43,849 bases of DNA, taken from an uncultured Oscillospiraceae bacterium (GTDB lineage: Bacteria; Bacillota; Clostridia; Oscillospirales; Oscillospiraceae). The stretch lies in assembly GCA_902478785.1 (NCBI GenBank), contig CABSMJ010000019.1:1-43849 (forward strand), given 5' to 3'. The position numbers were made by a program, and so were the translations under genes. A model generated the notes under the pieces. It was not told the origin of the DNA, did no database searches, and saw nothing but the letters and a program-made list of their open reading frames with translations. Shown piece after piece: positions 15,821-25,449 of this stretch; the first letter of the stretch is position 1; each line of letters begins with the position of its first letter.

Positions 15821-18800
15821 TTAAATCGTCAGGGCCCGGGCCAGTACCACGGCCATCTCCGCCCGGGTCATGGTCCGGTTGGGCTCCAGCTTTCCGGCGG
15901 CAGTGCCCGCCAGAATGCCGCTTTGCACCATTACGGACATGGCGCCCCGGGCATAGGCGGGGACGCTGGCAGCGTCGGAGTAGGAGGAGAGCACGGCGGG
16001 ATTTTCACTGCCGATGCTCCAGCCCATGGCCTGCAAGGCCCGATAGAGCATGGCCGAGGCCTCCGCACGGGTGATGGACTTGTCCGGGTGGAAGGTGCCG
16101 TCGGAGTAGCCGTTGACAATGCCCATACCATAGGCGGCCTGGATGGCGTCGGCGTAGTAGCTGCCGGCGGGCACATCGGGGAACCGCTGCTGGGACGTGC
16201 GGGGCAGACCCAGGGCCCGGTCCAGCATGGCCAGGAAGCTGCCCCGGCTGATGGGGCTGGCGGGGGAGTAGCGGCCGCCGCCAGTGCCGTTGACCACGCC
16301 GTTTTCATAGAGGAAGTCCACGGAGGCTGCCGCCCAGCTGTACCCGGAGACCATGTCGGTGAAATAGCCGGAGGAGGCGTTGGGGCTCACCACAATGCGG
16401 ATCTGACCCTGATAGGTCTGATTTTTGGAGTTGGTGCCGGTATAGGACAAGGTCACAGTGCCCTGATAGCCCACCTTGGGCACAAAGGTCACCTGGGACA
16501 GAGCGGGGCTGCCGCTGAGGAGATACTTGGTGCCGGAGCGGACCTCGCTGTTGGCAGCCCGGAGGCCGCCGTACTGACTGTAAAGGTGGCCGGCACTGGA
16601 GGAGGGCAGGGAGGTGAACTGCACAGAGCTCAGCGTGCCCATGCCCCGGGCGGAGCAGTCGGAGCGGAAGTCCGCGTCTCGCAAGGTGACGGGCTGGTAA
16701 GAGGTGGTGTAGAGAATGGCGCTGGAGAGGCTGGAGGTGACCTTGACGGACACGGTGCCGGTGAAGCGGGTGTCACTGGTGGTCCAGCCGGTGAAGGGGA
16801 TGGACACGGTGCCGGAGAAGCTGGAGGCAGGCACAAAGCTCACCTGGCTGAGATAGGGGGAAGTGGAGCGGTAGTAATTGGAGGAGGCGCTGACCTTGCT
16901 GGAGTAACTGCCCTGATTGTAGTTATAGTAGAGCGTTCCCTGGGAGGAGGCGGGCAGTGTAAAGCGGACATAGCGCAGACTCTGGCCAGTCACTGTTTGG
17001 GAGTAGGTGTTGAAGTCGTCGGCATTGAAGGCCACGGAGGACCCGGCGGAGACCTGGTAGGAGATGGCGCCGGCCTGGGCACTCACGTAGATGGACACAG
17101 TGCCGGTGAAGCGGGTGTCGTTGGTGGTCCAGCCGGTGAAGGGGATGGAGACGGTGCCGGAGAAGTTGGAGGCAGGCACAAAGCTCACCCGGTTCAGATA
17201 GGGGGAGGAGGTGCGGTAGTAGTTGGTAGAGGCGCTGACCTTGTTGGAGGAGCTGCTCTGGTTGTAGTCATAGTAGAGGGTTCCCTGAGAAGAGGCGGGC
17301 AGCGTAAAGCGGACATAGCGCAGGCTCTGGCCGGTCAGGGTCTGGGAGTAGGCGTTGAAGTCGTCGGCGTCAAAGACCACGGAGGATCCAGCGGAGACCT
17401 GGTAGGAGATGGCGTTGGTCTGGTTGCCTACATAGACGGACACGGTGCCGGAGAAGAGGGTGCCGGCGGAGCTCCAGCCGGTGAAGGGGATGGAGACGGT
17501 GCCGGTGAAGCTGGATGCGGCCAGGAAGCCCACCTGACTCAGGTAGGGATAGGAGCTGCGGTAATAGCTCTGGGAGGTGGTGACCTTTTGAGAGGAGGAA
17601 GCGCTGTAATTGTAGTACAGGGTCCCCTGGGAGGAGGCGGGCAGCGTGAACTGGACCCGGTCCAGAGTATATCCGGTCAAATCCCGGCACAGGGTGTTGA
17701 AATCGTCAGCGCTGAAGGTCACCAGGCTGCCCTGGGAGACGAAGTAGCGCAGGGAACCGGTCTGGGACGCGGCGTTGACCCGGATGGTCACGGTACCCTG
17801 ATAGGAGCTCAGGTTGGTGTTCCAGGCGGTATAGAGAATGGTGACGGTGCCGTCAAAGCCGGAGGCGGGCACGAAATAGACACTGCCCAGGGAGGGGGTG
17901 CCGCTGTAATTGTACTGGGCGGAGGCCCGGACGGGAGTGCCGGGGCTCTGGGGGGAGAGATAGTTGTAGTACAGCGTGCCCGCGCTGCTCTCGGGCAGAG
18001 AGAAGGTGACATATTTCAGGTCCCGGCCTGTGCGGGCCCGACAGACCAGGGCGAAGTCACTGGCGTTGAACTGCACGGCGTCTCCATTGGCGGTGGAGTA
18101 GGACACGTCCTGCTGAGCGGCCACACGGACCTGGATGGTGCCCTGGAAGAAGGCGCTGCCGGAGGCGTAGCCGGTGTAAGAGATGACGGCGGTGCCGCTG
18201 AAATCCGACTTGGGCACAAAGGAGAGCTCGGAAAGACTCAGCTGTCCGGAACCGGGGGAGACATAGTAGGACTGTCCGGAGCCTACGCCGTCGCCGGTGT
18301 CACCGGAGGAGGCATAGCGATAGTACAGGGTACCCTGATCGGTGGAAACGGTGAGACCGCTGACATAGAGCAGAGGCTGTCCCAGTACAGACTGGCTCTG
18401 AGCGTTGATCTGAGAGACCAGGGAGGAGAAGGACAGGGCGGCCCCTGCGTCCATGGAGGCGGTGATGACGTCAGCGGTGTTGCGCTTGACGGTGACGGTC
18501 ATCTTGTCGGAATAGGAGGAGTAGCCGCTGACCTGAGCGGAGATGGTGGCGGTGCCCTCCGAGACGCCGTAGAGGTAGCCGCTGGACACCTGCATCACGG
18601 TGGGGTCGCTGGTGGACCAGGTGACGGTCTTATCTTGCAACGCACTGCCGTAGACGGTGTAGGGTAGCTCCGCGCGCTCGCCCACCCGGAGGGGATCCTG
18701 GGTCCAGTCCTTTTTCTCCAGGACGATGCCCTGGACCGTGACTTCGCAGGCCGCCTCCTGGGCAAAGGCGCTGGAGGAGGCGTAGACCTGGGTGATGCCC

Positions 18801-19462
18801 GGGGCCATGCCGGTGACCAGGGCGGTGCTCTCTCCTGTGGACTCCACCATAGCCACGGACTCGTCGGCACTGCGCCAGGTGACCGCCTGGGAGGCGGTGG
18901 AGGGGATGACGGCGGCGCTCAGGGCCTGAGTGTGATCGGAGGCTGTCTCCAGATAGGACAGATCCACAGACGTGGGCGAGACGGTCAACCCTGTGGGATC
19001 GGAGGGGGAGACTACCACGTCGCAGGTGGAGGTGGCGCCTGCGCCTCCGGCGGTGGGTGTCACGGTAACGGTGACAGTGGCGGGATCGGTCTCACTGGTG
19101 GCGGGGATGGCCTTGGCCAGGACGGTGGCCCGGAGGCTGTTGGTGGGGTCGGCAGTGACCTCCACCTCCTGACCTCTGCCGTTGTCCACCTGCCAGTCCA
19201 CCGTCACCGGAAGGACAGCGGAGAGCTCTTCGAAGTCGGTGAAGGTCTGGTCCTCGGCATCCTCTCCGCCGGTGAGGGTCACCGTGGCCTGAAGCTGGGT
19301 GCTCTCCCCTACCTTCAGGGAGACCTGCTGGGATATGCTGACACCGCCGAGGGTGAGGGCAGGGGTGGGTTCATCCTCCGCCAGCGCCGAGGGGGCCAGG
19401 GCCAAAACCAGCGCCAGGGTCAGCACCAGGGACAAAAGACGGTTTACGGCTGCATGTTTCAT
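15821..19462 (-). CDS. Large secreted repeat protein with C-terminal SLH domains
   Basis: This is a 1213-residue surface protein. A signal peptide (about 1-28, basic start then VLTLALVLALAPSALA) leads into Ig/BIG2-like domains (about 30-330, including VSPTSVDLSY and KTVTWSTSDPTVMQV). Six tandem repeats of about 115 residues follow (about 331-1027), then three SLH domains (about 1032-1213; FTDMVSGYSWAAASVDFL, FPDVPAGSYYADAIQAAYGMGI, TRAEMAVVLARALTI) that should hold it on the cell-wall polymer. AAAGGAGG lies 8 bp before the ATG. Repeats 4 and 5 are nearly identical, a sign of recent duplication. The ligand is unknown; adhesion or surface coating is plausible. It follows a second SLH protein across a hairpin. 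Confidence 0.85.
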   Translation of the reverse strand: MKHAAVNRLLSLVLTLALVLALAPSALAEDEPTPALTLGGVSISQQVSLKVGESTQLQATVTLTGGEDAEDQTFTDFEELSAVLPVTVDWQVDNGRGQEVEVTADPTNSLRATVLAKAIPATSETDPATVTVTVTPTAGGAGATSTCDVVVSPSDPTGLTVSPTSVDLSYLETASDHTQALSAAVIPSTASQAVTWRSADESVAMVESTGESTALVTGMAPGITQVYASSSAFAQEAACEVTVQGIVLEKKDWTQDPLRVGERAELPYTVYGSALQDKTVTWSTSDPTVMQVSSGYLYGVSEGTATISAQVSGYSSYSDKMTVTVKRNTADVITASMDAGAALSFSSLVSQINAQSQSVLGQPLLYVSGLTVSTDQGTLYYRYASSGDTGDGVGSGQSYYVSPGSGQLSLSELSFVPKSDFSGTAVISYTGYASGSAFFQGTIQVRVAAQQDVSYSTANGDAVQFNASDFALVCRARTGRDLKYVTFSLPESSAGTLYYNYLSPQSPGTPVRASAQYNYSGTPSLGSVYFVPASGFDGTVTILYTAWNTNLSSYQGTVTIRVNAASQTGSLRYFVSQGSLVTFSADDFNTLCRDLTGYTLDRVQFTLPASSQGTLYYNYSASSSQKVTTSQSYYRSSYPYLSQVGFLAASSFTGTVSIPFTGWSSAGTLFSGTVSVYVGNQTNAISYQVSAGSSVVFDADDFNAYSQTLTGQSLRYVRFTLPASSQGTLYYDYNQSSSSNKVSASTNYYRTSSPYLNRVSFVPASNFSGTVSIPFTGWTTNDTRFTGTVSIYVSAQAGAISYQVSAGSSVAFNADDFNTYSQTVTGQSLRYVRFTLPASSQGTLYYNYNQGSYSSKVSASSNYYRSTSPYLSQVSFVPASSFSGTVSIPFTGWTTSDTRFTGTVSVKVTSSLSSAILYTTSYQPVTLRDADFRSDCSARGMGTLSSVQFTSLPSSSAGHLYSQYGGLRAANSEVRSGTKYLLSGSPALSQVTFVPKVGYQGTVTLSYTGTNSKNQTYQGQIRIVVSPNASSGYFTDMVSGYSWAAASVDFLYENGVVNGTGGGRYSPASPISRGSFLAMLDRALGLPRTSQQRFPDVPAGSYYADAIQAAYGMGIVNGYSDGTFHPDKSITRAEASAMLYRALQAMGWSIGSENPAVLSSYSDAASVPAYARGAMSVMVQSGILAGTAAGKLEPNRTMTRAEMAVVLARALTI
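16380..18470 (-). repeat. Six tandem ~345-bp coding repeats
   Basis: Each unit encodes about 115 residues with a shared plan: DADDFN or a variant, LPASSQGTLYYNY, SYYRS..PYLSQV, FVPASxFSGTVSIPFTGW and FTGTVSVYV. At the DNA level the SGTVSIPFTGW block recurs at about 16748, 17093 and 17438, a period of exactly 345 bp. The central units are the most alike and the outer ones have diverged. Copy number could vary by recombination. Confidence 0.8.
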
Positions 19463-19493
19463 CTAGAGTTCCTCCTTTGGGATCAGATGAAGA

Positions 19494-19526
19494 AAGGGGG
19501 CGGGCAGGTGCGCTGCCCGCCCCCTT
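19494..19526 (-). terminator. Hairpin between the two SLH genes
   Basis: A perfect 14-bp stem (19494-19507 with 19513-19526) and a 5-nt loop are followed on the minus strand by a short T-rich stretch (TTTCTTC). It lies 31 bp after the upstream SLH gene and ends about 31 bp before the next ATG. It is probably a partial terminator or an expression divider. Confidence 0.6.
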
Positions 19527-19557
19527 AGGGTTTGGTGTGTGGAATGTACGCCAGCGC

Positions 19558-22500
19558 TCAGGAGGTCACCTGGACGAATTCCTGCTGTTGGCTGTTGGGG
19601 ATATTGCCGATCTGGTGGGATTCCAGCCGGAAGGTCAGGTTCTGCCGGGTACTGCTGCTGTTGGCGTCGCAGATATAGCTGGTGTCGAAGAGTACCAGGT
19701 TGGTGTACAGCGGGATCTTGTCAAAGCGCAGTGTCAGCACGCTGGAGGCGTGGTTGACCTCGTTGGGACAGGAGAAGCTGCTGCGGTAGCTGCTGCCGAT
19801 GATCTGGTCCAGGCGCACAGCGTCGCCGCTGACTACCCACTGGGACTGCCACACGGCCTTGGGCAGCTGGTCAATGCCGTTTTGGGTCACCAGCTGATAG
19901 ACAGGCTCGTCAAAGACGAAGGTCACCGTGCCAGTGTAGCGGTTGCCCTCCTCGCTTTCAATGGTAGTGGTAACGCTCTGGAGTTTGGGGGGCGTGGTGT
20001 CGGGAATGGTCACGCCGGACACGCCTGCAAAAGAGGTCTCGGAGCCCAGGGGGCTGACAGCGGTGGCCAGGCAGTAGTAGATGGTGCCGCCGGTCATGTT
20101 GGCGGTGAAGTTCTTCTCCTGGTGATAGCTGTTGCCCTGGGTCAGGGAGAGGGTGCCCTGGGCGGCGATGGTTTTGCCCATGGTGTTGGTTCCGTTGATC
20201 AGTTCGGAGACCTGGGTGCGGATGGCGGTGCCGGCAAACTCGTCAAAGACGGAATAGCCCTTGTCGCCGTAAGGCGTGCACAGGGCCCACAGCACGGAGC
20301 GGTCCGTGGTGGAGGACAGCGTCTTGACAAAGTTGTCCCAGTCGGACTGCTTGCTGGTGTCAATCAGCTTGTCGAATTTATTGTCCGGCGTGCTGGTGCT
20401 AGACGCCCGCCAGGCATCGGGCACCTGATCGCTGGCGATGAGGGCGTAGTGCAGGTCGGCGGAGGAATTGGTCTGGAAGTTCACCGAGGGGCTGTACTGG
20501 GTCAGGGTGAGCACCGGCTTTTCCACATCGGTGGTCTCAAACCGGTAGGCCAGCACCCGGGAGTAGGTCTGGGAGGTGCCCTGGAGGACGAAGTAGGCGA
20601 TGTACCGGGTCTCCTTGTCCAGACCGTCCACCAGCAGCTCCTCCACGCTGGCGCCGCAGCTCACGGAGCCGTACTTGATCTTGCTGCTGCTGTAATGGCT
20701 CTTGGCGTTGACGATGTTGAGGTAGTCCGGCGCGGTGAGGATGGGCGGCTTGGGGGCCAGGGTGTCGTCGATGCTGTCATTCTTTCCGCTGTCAGGCAGA
20801 TAGGTGGTCCAGTTGCTGATGCCGCTGTCGTTATTTTCGTATACGCGGCCGTTTTCATCGGTGGTGCCGATGTAGCCCAGAGGGGCGATCACATAGTACA
20901 CCGTGCCTGGCCGGTCCAGCATCAGAGACATGCGCACGGCGGAGTCGCCGGCGCTGAAGCTGGGATAGTCTCCGGTAAAGGTGGGGGCCTTCTGGTCGGT
21001 AAACTGCTTGCGCAAAGAGAAGTCAGAGGGCAGTCCGATGTTGGTCACGCCGTTTTTCAGGGCGTCATCCCAGTTGGTCTCCGTCACATCGGCGGAGAGG
21101 GTGCCCAGGTCGTTGTTGCTGCCGGCCACCACGTGGATCTTCAGATTCACCCGCTGGCTCCAGGTGTTCCGGTCGGAGAGACCGGCCACTTTGGTGAAGG
21201 AGATGGCGTACTCGTAGGCCGTATCCTCCTTCAGGGTGTTGAGGGCATCGAAGTCCGGGTTGTTGGTGTTGTTTTGCAGGAAGTTGCGGGTGAGGCTGAT
21301 GCCCTGATAGCCGGTGACGTTGTCAGGCACGGGAATGGTCCGCTCCCCCAGCAGCGTCCAGGTGCCGGTGGTCTTGCCCGCCTCCCGGGCAAAGAGCTGG
21401 AACTCCACGCTGGTGTCAGACCAGATGAGCATATCCCAGTCGATGGAGCCGTCCACCTTGCTGGTGGACACGGGGCTGAGACGCCAGCTGACGTCGGCGG
21501 TGGCCGTCTGGGTGACAGGGGACTCGCCGGAGCCGGGCTGGGTGTAGGTGATGGTGTTCTCATTGAGGGCAGAGAGGTTCACCTGGGCAAACACGGTGGT
21601 GAACCGGTCCAGGGGCGTGCGGCCCATGACATTGGCCGCGGAGGAGGTGTCGGCGATGGAATCCGCCTGGACCTCAAAGTAGTAGGTGGCGCCGCTCTTG
21701 AGGTTGATGGCTGTGGAGCTGGGCAGGGTGATGACGGTCTTTCCCTCCACCACGGCGATCTCAGCATAGCGATAGTCGATGGTCCAGTCGTCGCTGGTCT
21801 TATTGTTGCCGGTGTAACTCTCCAGCTTTACCGCCTGGGAGTTGGCGGGCACCTGATAGAGATAGATGGCCTTGGCCAGGGCGTTGGCCATGGTGTTCCG
21901 GGCCTTTTCCTTCTCAGCCTGGGTGGTGGCCTTGTTGACCGCGTCGTACAAAGCGGAGAGGGGGGTGTGGGTGTCGGTGGTCTGCACCGTCTCGCTGAAT
22001 ACCAGCCGCACGTCGCTGTCCGGCAGGGGGGAGTTGACCTCGGTGCCGTTGTACTTGGTGAACTCCTGGGTCACGGTGGGCTTGGTGTTGTCCAGGGTGT
22101 GGATGGTGATCTTGCCCACGGTGGCGGAGTAGTTGCCCGCTTTGTCTTGGGCTACATAGTACAGGTCGTAGGAGCTCTCCTTGTCCAGGCCGCTGATGTT
22201 GAAGCTGACGTCCTTGCCGGCGGTCATGCTGACCTTGCCGCTCTTAAGGGCGTTCATGCCGGCCATGACCTGCAGCTTGGCTGCGTCGCTGGACAGGTCT
22301 ACATCGCCGGACTGTCCCGCCACAGGCTTGGGATAGGTCTCGCCCTCCTTGACGATGACCCAGTACAGCGTGCCGGCCTCGTTGAGGTTGGCGTAGAGGC
22401 CCACGGAGGTCTCCTTGACGCTGTTGATGGTGGGTTCGGTGTTGAACACCGGCGGCGTGCCGTCCACGGTGGTGAAGGAGAGCTTCTTTACAGCCGAGCT

Positions 22501-24474
22501 CTGGGCGCCGTCCACGTCGGTGAGCCACAGGTACACGTCATAGCTCTTGAGCTCCTCCAGGGGCACGGAGTTGACGTTGATGGTGTAGGTGGTGTTCTTG
22601 GTCACGTCCATGGTGCCAAAGCCCAGATTGCCGGTGACGGCGTTGGCCTTGAAGTCGTTGGCCGTGGGGGCAGTGGCGCCCTTGGGCAGCACGGCGTAGT
22701 ACAGCCGGCAGGTCTTGGTGGGCATGACGGCCACCTGGGCGGAGATGCTGGTGATTTTGGACAGATAGGGATAGCCGGAGGCAAAGTCAGGCTTGGTGTT
22801 GTCCGGCGTGGAGAAGGAGATGACCTTCAGGGGGCTGCGCTGATCCCGGGCGTCCACGAACACCGCGGAGAGATAGTAGGACCCGTCAGTGGTCAGACCG
22901 CTGATCTTGGCGGTGGCCACCTGATTGGAGCCGCTGAGGCTGACGCTGCCCTGCTTGACGATCAGAGGATCGTAGGAGGAGGGGTGGATCAGCTCCTCCG
23001 CCTCCACGGAGCCGTCGGTCAGAGCGGTCACGGCCCAGTAGACGGTGCCCTTCTTGTTGGCGGCGAACTGGACGGAGGCGCTGGTGGGCGCCAGATCGGA
23101 GACCTGAGGATAGCCGGCGCTGAGCCGGGGATCCGCGGAGGACTCCGCTGCCGCCTGGCTGTCCATATTCTCGCCGTTGATGTTGGCGGTGATGCCGGGG
23201 CGGATGGTGATCTGATCCGGCAGCATGGAGACCTTGCTGCCATTGGTATTGACGTTGAGCTGTCCGATGTCGCCGGTTCCGGTGACAGTGGTGCCGGTGT
23301 CCAGATTCACAGTGCCCGCCTGGGCGCCGGCGGCGATATTCAGCGTGGAGTTGGTGGCCTTTTCATCGATGGTGATGGTCTGGGCCTGTCCGCTGGCCAG
23401 ATTGACGGTGGACTTGGGCGCCGCGGCGCAGACCTCCTTGATGTTGCCGGACAGCGTCAGGGCCAGGCCCTCCTCCTGTCCGTCCACGGTAATGCGGGCC
23501 AGGCCGTAGCCCTCCGCGGTCTGATCGGTGAGATAGGCGGTGGTGCGGACATAGGTCTCGGGGATGCGGCCGTCGCCCTCCACCCGGAGGGAGACCGGGC
23601 TGTTGCCGATGTTGTCCACAATGAGCTTTTGGGCGCTGACGTTGCGCAGGAGGATGCTGTCGCTGCCGCCTTCGCTGAGACCGCCGCCGCTGACCACGAT
23701 CTCACCCAGCACCGTCACGTTTTCCAGCTTCACCTGTCCCAGGTCCACGCCCTGGGAGATGTAGAGGTTGCCGCCGATGACGGTGTTGCGCAGCGTGACG
23801 CCGGAGGCGGTGATGGTCACATTGCCCCAGACGTTGCCCAGGGAGTAGTCCCCGGCCTTTTGCACCGGGTTGCCGATGGCGTTGACGATCATGATGGCCG
23901 CCGCGCCCCGGGTGATGGAGTTCTTGGGTCGGAAGCTGCCGTCGGAGTAGCCATTGACCAGCTGATAGTCCGCCGCCGCAGCGATCAGGCCCCGGCTCCA
24001 GTTGCCCATCTGACGGCTGTCGGAGAAGGCGGTGTTCTCACCCACCTCCGGCTGCAGCATCAAGATCCGGGCCAGGATCACCGCCGCCTGCTCCCGGGTG
24101 ACGTTGCTGTAAGGGGAGAAGGTGGTCTTGGTGGTGCCGGTGATGTACCCCTCGGTGTAGGCGATGCCCACATCCTCGGCGTACCAGGCGGAGGAGGGCA
24201 CGTCCTGGAAGGGCGTGGTGCCGGTCTTGGAATAGCCGAAGGCTCGGTTGATCATGGTGACGAATTCCGCACGGGTAATGTTGTTTCCCTCGTTGAGGTT
24301 TCCGTTGATATCTCCCCGCATAACGCCCCAGGATACGACTTTTTCCAGATAGGGCTGCAGAGAGGACGTGGCCGCAGCCGCAGGGGCCGCCAGGACCGCG
24401 GTCATGACCAGGGCCAGGAGCAAAGAAAGTGTTCTTTGTCCCAGCTTCTGGCGCCATTTCCGCCATTGACTCAT
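19558..24474 (-). CDS. Very large secreted protein with N-terminal SLH domains
   Basis: This is a 1638-residue surface protein starting at ATG 24474, with AAAGGA 10 bp upstream; a TTG at 24495 is less likely. After a basic start and a hydrophobic signal (about 10-34), three SLH domains occupy about 37-205 (ITRAEFVTMINRAFGY, VTREQAAVILARIL, ITRGAAAIMIVNAIG). A region of short repeating strands that looks like a beta-helix follows (about 215-455; NVTITASGVTLRNTVIGGNLYI). The rest is a series of Ig-like or fibronectin-like domains with recurring TTPPKLQSV/DNTKPTV linkers. No enzyme motif was recognised. It is likely an S-layer-associated surface or adhesion protein. It lies 57 bp after the PilZ gene. 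Confidence 0.85.
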   Translation of the reverse strand: MSQWRKWRQKLGQRTLSLLLALVMTAVLAAPAAAATSSLQPYLEKVVSWGVMRGDINGNLNEGNNITRAEFVTMINRAFGYSKTGTTPFQDVPSSAWYAEDVGIAYTEGYITGTTKTTFSPYSNVTREQAAVILARILMLQPEVGENTAFSDSRQMGNWSRGLIAAAADYQLVNGYSDGSFRPKNSITRGAAAIMIVNAIGNPVQKAGDYSLGNVWGNVTITASGVTLRNTVIGGNLYISQGVDLGQVKLENVTVLGEIVVSGGGLSEGGSDSILLRNVSAQKLIVDNIGNSPVSLRVEGDGRIPETYVRTTAYLTDQTAEGYGLARITVDGQEEGLALTLSGNIKEVCAAAPKSTVNLASGQAQTITIDEKATNSTLNIAAGAQAGTVNLDTGTTVTGTGDIGQLNVNTNGSKVSMLPDQITIRPGITANINGENMDSQAAAESSADPRLSAGYPQVSDLAPTSASVQFAANKKGTVYWAVTALTDGSVEAEELIHPSSYDPLIVKQGSVSLSGSNQVATAKISGLTTDGSYYLSAVFVDARDQRSPLKVISFSTPDNTKPDFASGYPYLSKITSISAQVAVMPTKTCRLYYAVLPKGATAPTANDFKANAVTGNLGFGTMDVTKNTTYTINVNSVPLEELKSYDVYLWLTDVDGAQSSAVKKLSFTTVDGTPPVFNTEPTINSVKETSVGLYANLNEAGTLYWVIVKEGETYPKPVAGQSGDVDLSSDAAKLQVMAGMNALKSGKVSMTAGKDVSFNISGLDKESSYDLYYVAQDKAGNYSATVGKITIHTLDNTKPTVTQEFTKYNGTEVNSPLPDSDVRLVFSETVQTTDTHTPLSALYDAVNKATTQAEKEKARNTMANALAKAIYLYQVPANSQAVKLESYTGNNKTSDDWTIDYRYAEIAVVEGKTVITLPSSTAINLKSGATYYFEVQADSIADTSSAANVMGRTPLDRFTTVFAQVNLSALNENTITYTQPGSGESPVTQTATADVSWRLSPVSTSKVDGSIDWDMLIWSDTSVEFQLFAREAGKTTGTWTLLGERTIPVPDNVTGYQGISLTRNFLQNNTNNPDFDALNTLKEDTAYEYAISFTKVAGLSDRNTWSQRVNLKIHVVAGSNNDLGTLSADVTETNWDDALKNGVTNIGLPSDFSLRKQFTDQKAPTFTGDYPSFSAGDSAVRMSLMLDRPGTVYYVIAPLGYIGTTDENGRVYENNDSGISNWTTYLPDSGKNDSIDDTLAPKPPILTAPDYLNIVNAKSHYSSSKIKYGSVSCGASVEELLVDGLDKETRYIAYFVLQGTSQTYSRVLAYRFETTDVEKPVLTLTQYSPSVNFQTNSSADLHYALIASDQVPDAWRASSTSTPDNKFDKLIDTSKQSDWDNFVKTLSSTTDRSVLWALCTPYGDKGYSVFDEFAGTAIRTQVSELINGTNTMGKTIAAQGTLSLTQGNSYHQEKNFTANMTGGTIYYCLATAVSPLGSETSFAGVSGVTIPDTTPPKLQSVTTTIESEEGNRYTGTVTFVFDEPVYQLVTQNGIDQLPKAVWQSQWVVSGDAVRLDQIIGSSYRSSFSCPNEVNHASSVLTLRFDKIPLYTNLVLFDTSYICDANSSSTRQNLTFRLESHQIGNIPNSQQQEFVQVTS

Positions 24475-24531
24475 GGGTTGTTCATCCTTTCCCAAACTGA
24501 TTTCCGCTCTAATACTCTACTAAAAGATTTC

Positions 24532-25107
24532 TCAGCTGTTTTTCAGCTGCAAATTGAATACCGCTTCCCGTACCATGCTCTCCTCTTCCCGCAGCAGGTC
24601 TATAAAGCGGGCGGCGTAAAACGACTCTCCCTCCCGGGTGGACTGGACGCGCAGAATGCGCAGTGTCAGCACCAGAGGCTGGGCGGTTACGGGAATGACC
24701 ACCTGGGCCGTCTCGCCGATCTCCAGGGGCCTGGGACAGAAGAAGGCCAGCCCACCGCAGCTCAGATCCCGGCTGACGATGGGGACCCTGCCTCGCCAAT
24801 GGCCGGACACGGGATAGAGATAGCTGACAAATCGCACGGGGATGCGCAGATTTTTCCGCACCGCCTCCCCCAGGGGACGGATGGGCTCCAGGAATACGGT
24901 GTCGCCCTCCCAGCGCAGCACCTTGCCCTCCAGGGCGGGCACCGCCTCGGAGTCGCCCACCAGGCTGATGCAGGCGTGGGACATCACCTGTTGGACATCC
25001 CCGTCCTCGATGTGCAGTTTCCAGACGTTCCCTACCGGGTCGTGTTCGGAGGTGCCCCGGGCCACTGCGTTGCCGCAGCTGTCCAGAATGAGATATTTTC
25101 CAGCCAT
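24532..25107 (-). CDS. PilZ-domain c-di-GMP receptor (YcgR/YpfA-like)
   Basis: This 191-residue cytoplasmic protein has an N-terminal YcgR-N-like beta domain (about 1-80) and a C-terminal PilZ domain (about 82-190). Both c-di-GMP-binding signatures are intact: RxxxR as R84-R88 (RKNLR) and DxSxxG as D114-S116-G119 (DLSCGG). Proteins of this kind slow or brake the flagellar motor when c-di-GMP is high. A perfect AAGGAGG lies 8 bp before the ATG, and the gene follows ylqH by 3 bp. The placement among flagellar and surface-protein genes suggests it links c-di-GMP to the swim-or-attach decision. Confidence 0.9.
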   Translation of the reverse strand: MAGKYLILDSCGNAVARGTSEHDPVGNVWKLHIEDGDVQQVMSHACISLVGDSEAVPALEGKVLRWEGDTVFLEPIRPLGEAVRKNLRIPVRFVSYLYPVSGHWRGRVPIVSRDLSCGGLAFFCPRPLEIGETAQVVIPVTAQPLVLTLRILRVQSTREGESFYAARFIDLLREEESMVREAVFNLQLKNS

Positions 25108-25110
25108 ACC

Positions 25111-25449
25111 TTATGCCTCCTTGTTCCCGGCCTCCGCCTGCTGCTGCCGCTTCCGGCGGAACTTTTCCGGGTCGTTGGGGTCGAATTCCAGGAAGTAGAG
25201 ATAGATCTCCACAATGGCCTGATAGAGCTCCTCCGGGATCTCCTGTCCCAGCTCCATCTGGGACAAAATGGTGGCCAGAGAGGCGTCCTCATAGACGGGA
25301 ACACCGCTGTCGATGGCCACCTCCACCATCTTTTCCGCCAGATGGCCCATGCCGGAGGCCACCACTACCGGCGCGCCGTTTCCGGCGTCATATCGCAGGG
25401 CAGCTGCCCGCTTGGCGGGTTTGCTGCCTGTCTGGTCAGATTTTGACAT
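25111..25449 (-). CDS. ylqH: FlhB C-terminal-domain-like protein (YlqH family)
   Basis: This 112-residue protein resembles only the cytoplasmic tail of the export-gate protein FlhB, without membrane segments or the NPTH cleavage motif. The family features are APVVVASGMGHLAEKMVEVAIDSGVPVYED and the helix LATILSQMELGQEIPEELYQAIVEIYLYF. The start is ATG 25449, which overlaps the end of the ylqG-like gene by 14 bp. The two genes are paired in Bacillus subtilis as well. Its function is unclear; it may modulate export or act with the neighbouring FliK-like protein. Confidence 0.85.
   Translation of the reverse strand: MSKSDQTGSKPAKRAAALRYDAGNGAPVVVASGMGHLAEKMVEVAIDSGVPVYEDASLATILSQMELGQEIPEELYQAIVEIYLYFLEFDPNDPEKFRRKRQQQAEAGNKEA

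Noticed and set aside
15557..18667. A 1036-codon plus-strand frame over the SLH repeat gene
   Set aside because: It is antisense to a gene with signal peptide, repeats and SLH domains. Its Gly/His/Val-rich translation has no recognisable domain; it arises from the codon bias of the GC-rich gene.
19477..25446. A 1989-codon plus-strand frame spanning two genes
   Set aside because: It runs antisense to the SLH, PilZ and ylqH genes, has no ribosome-binding site and shows the same shadow composition.
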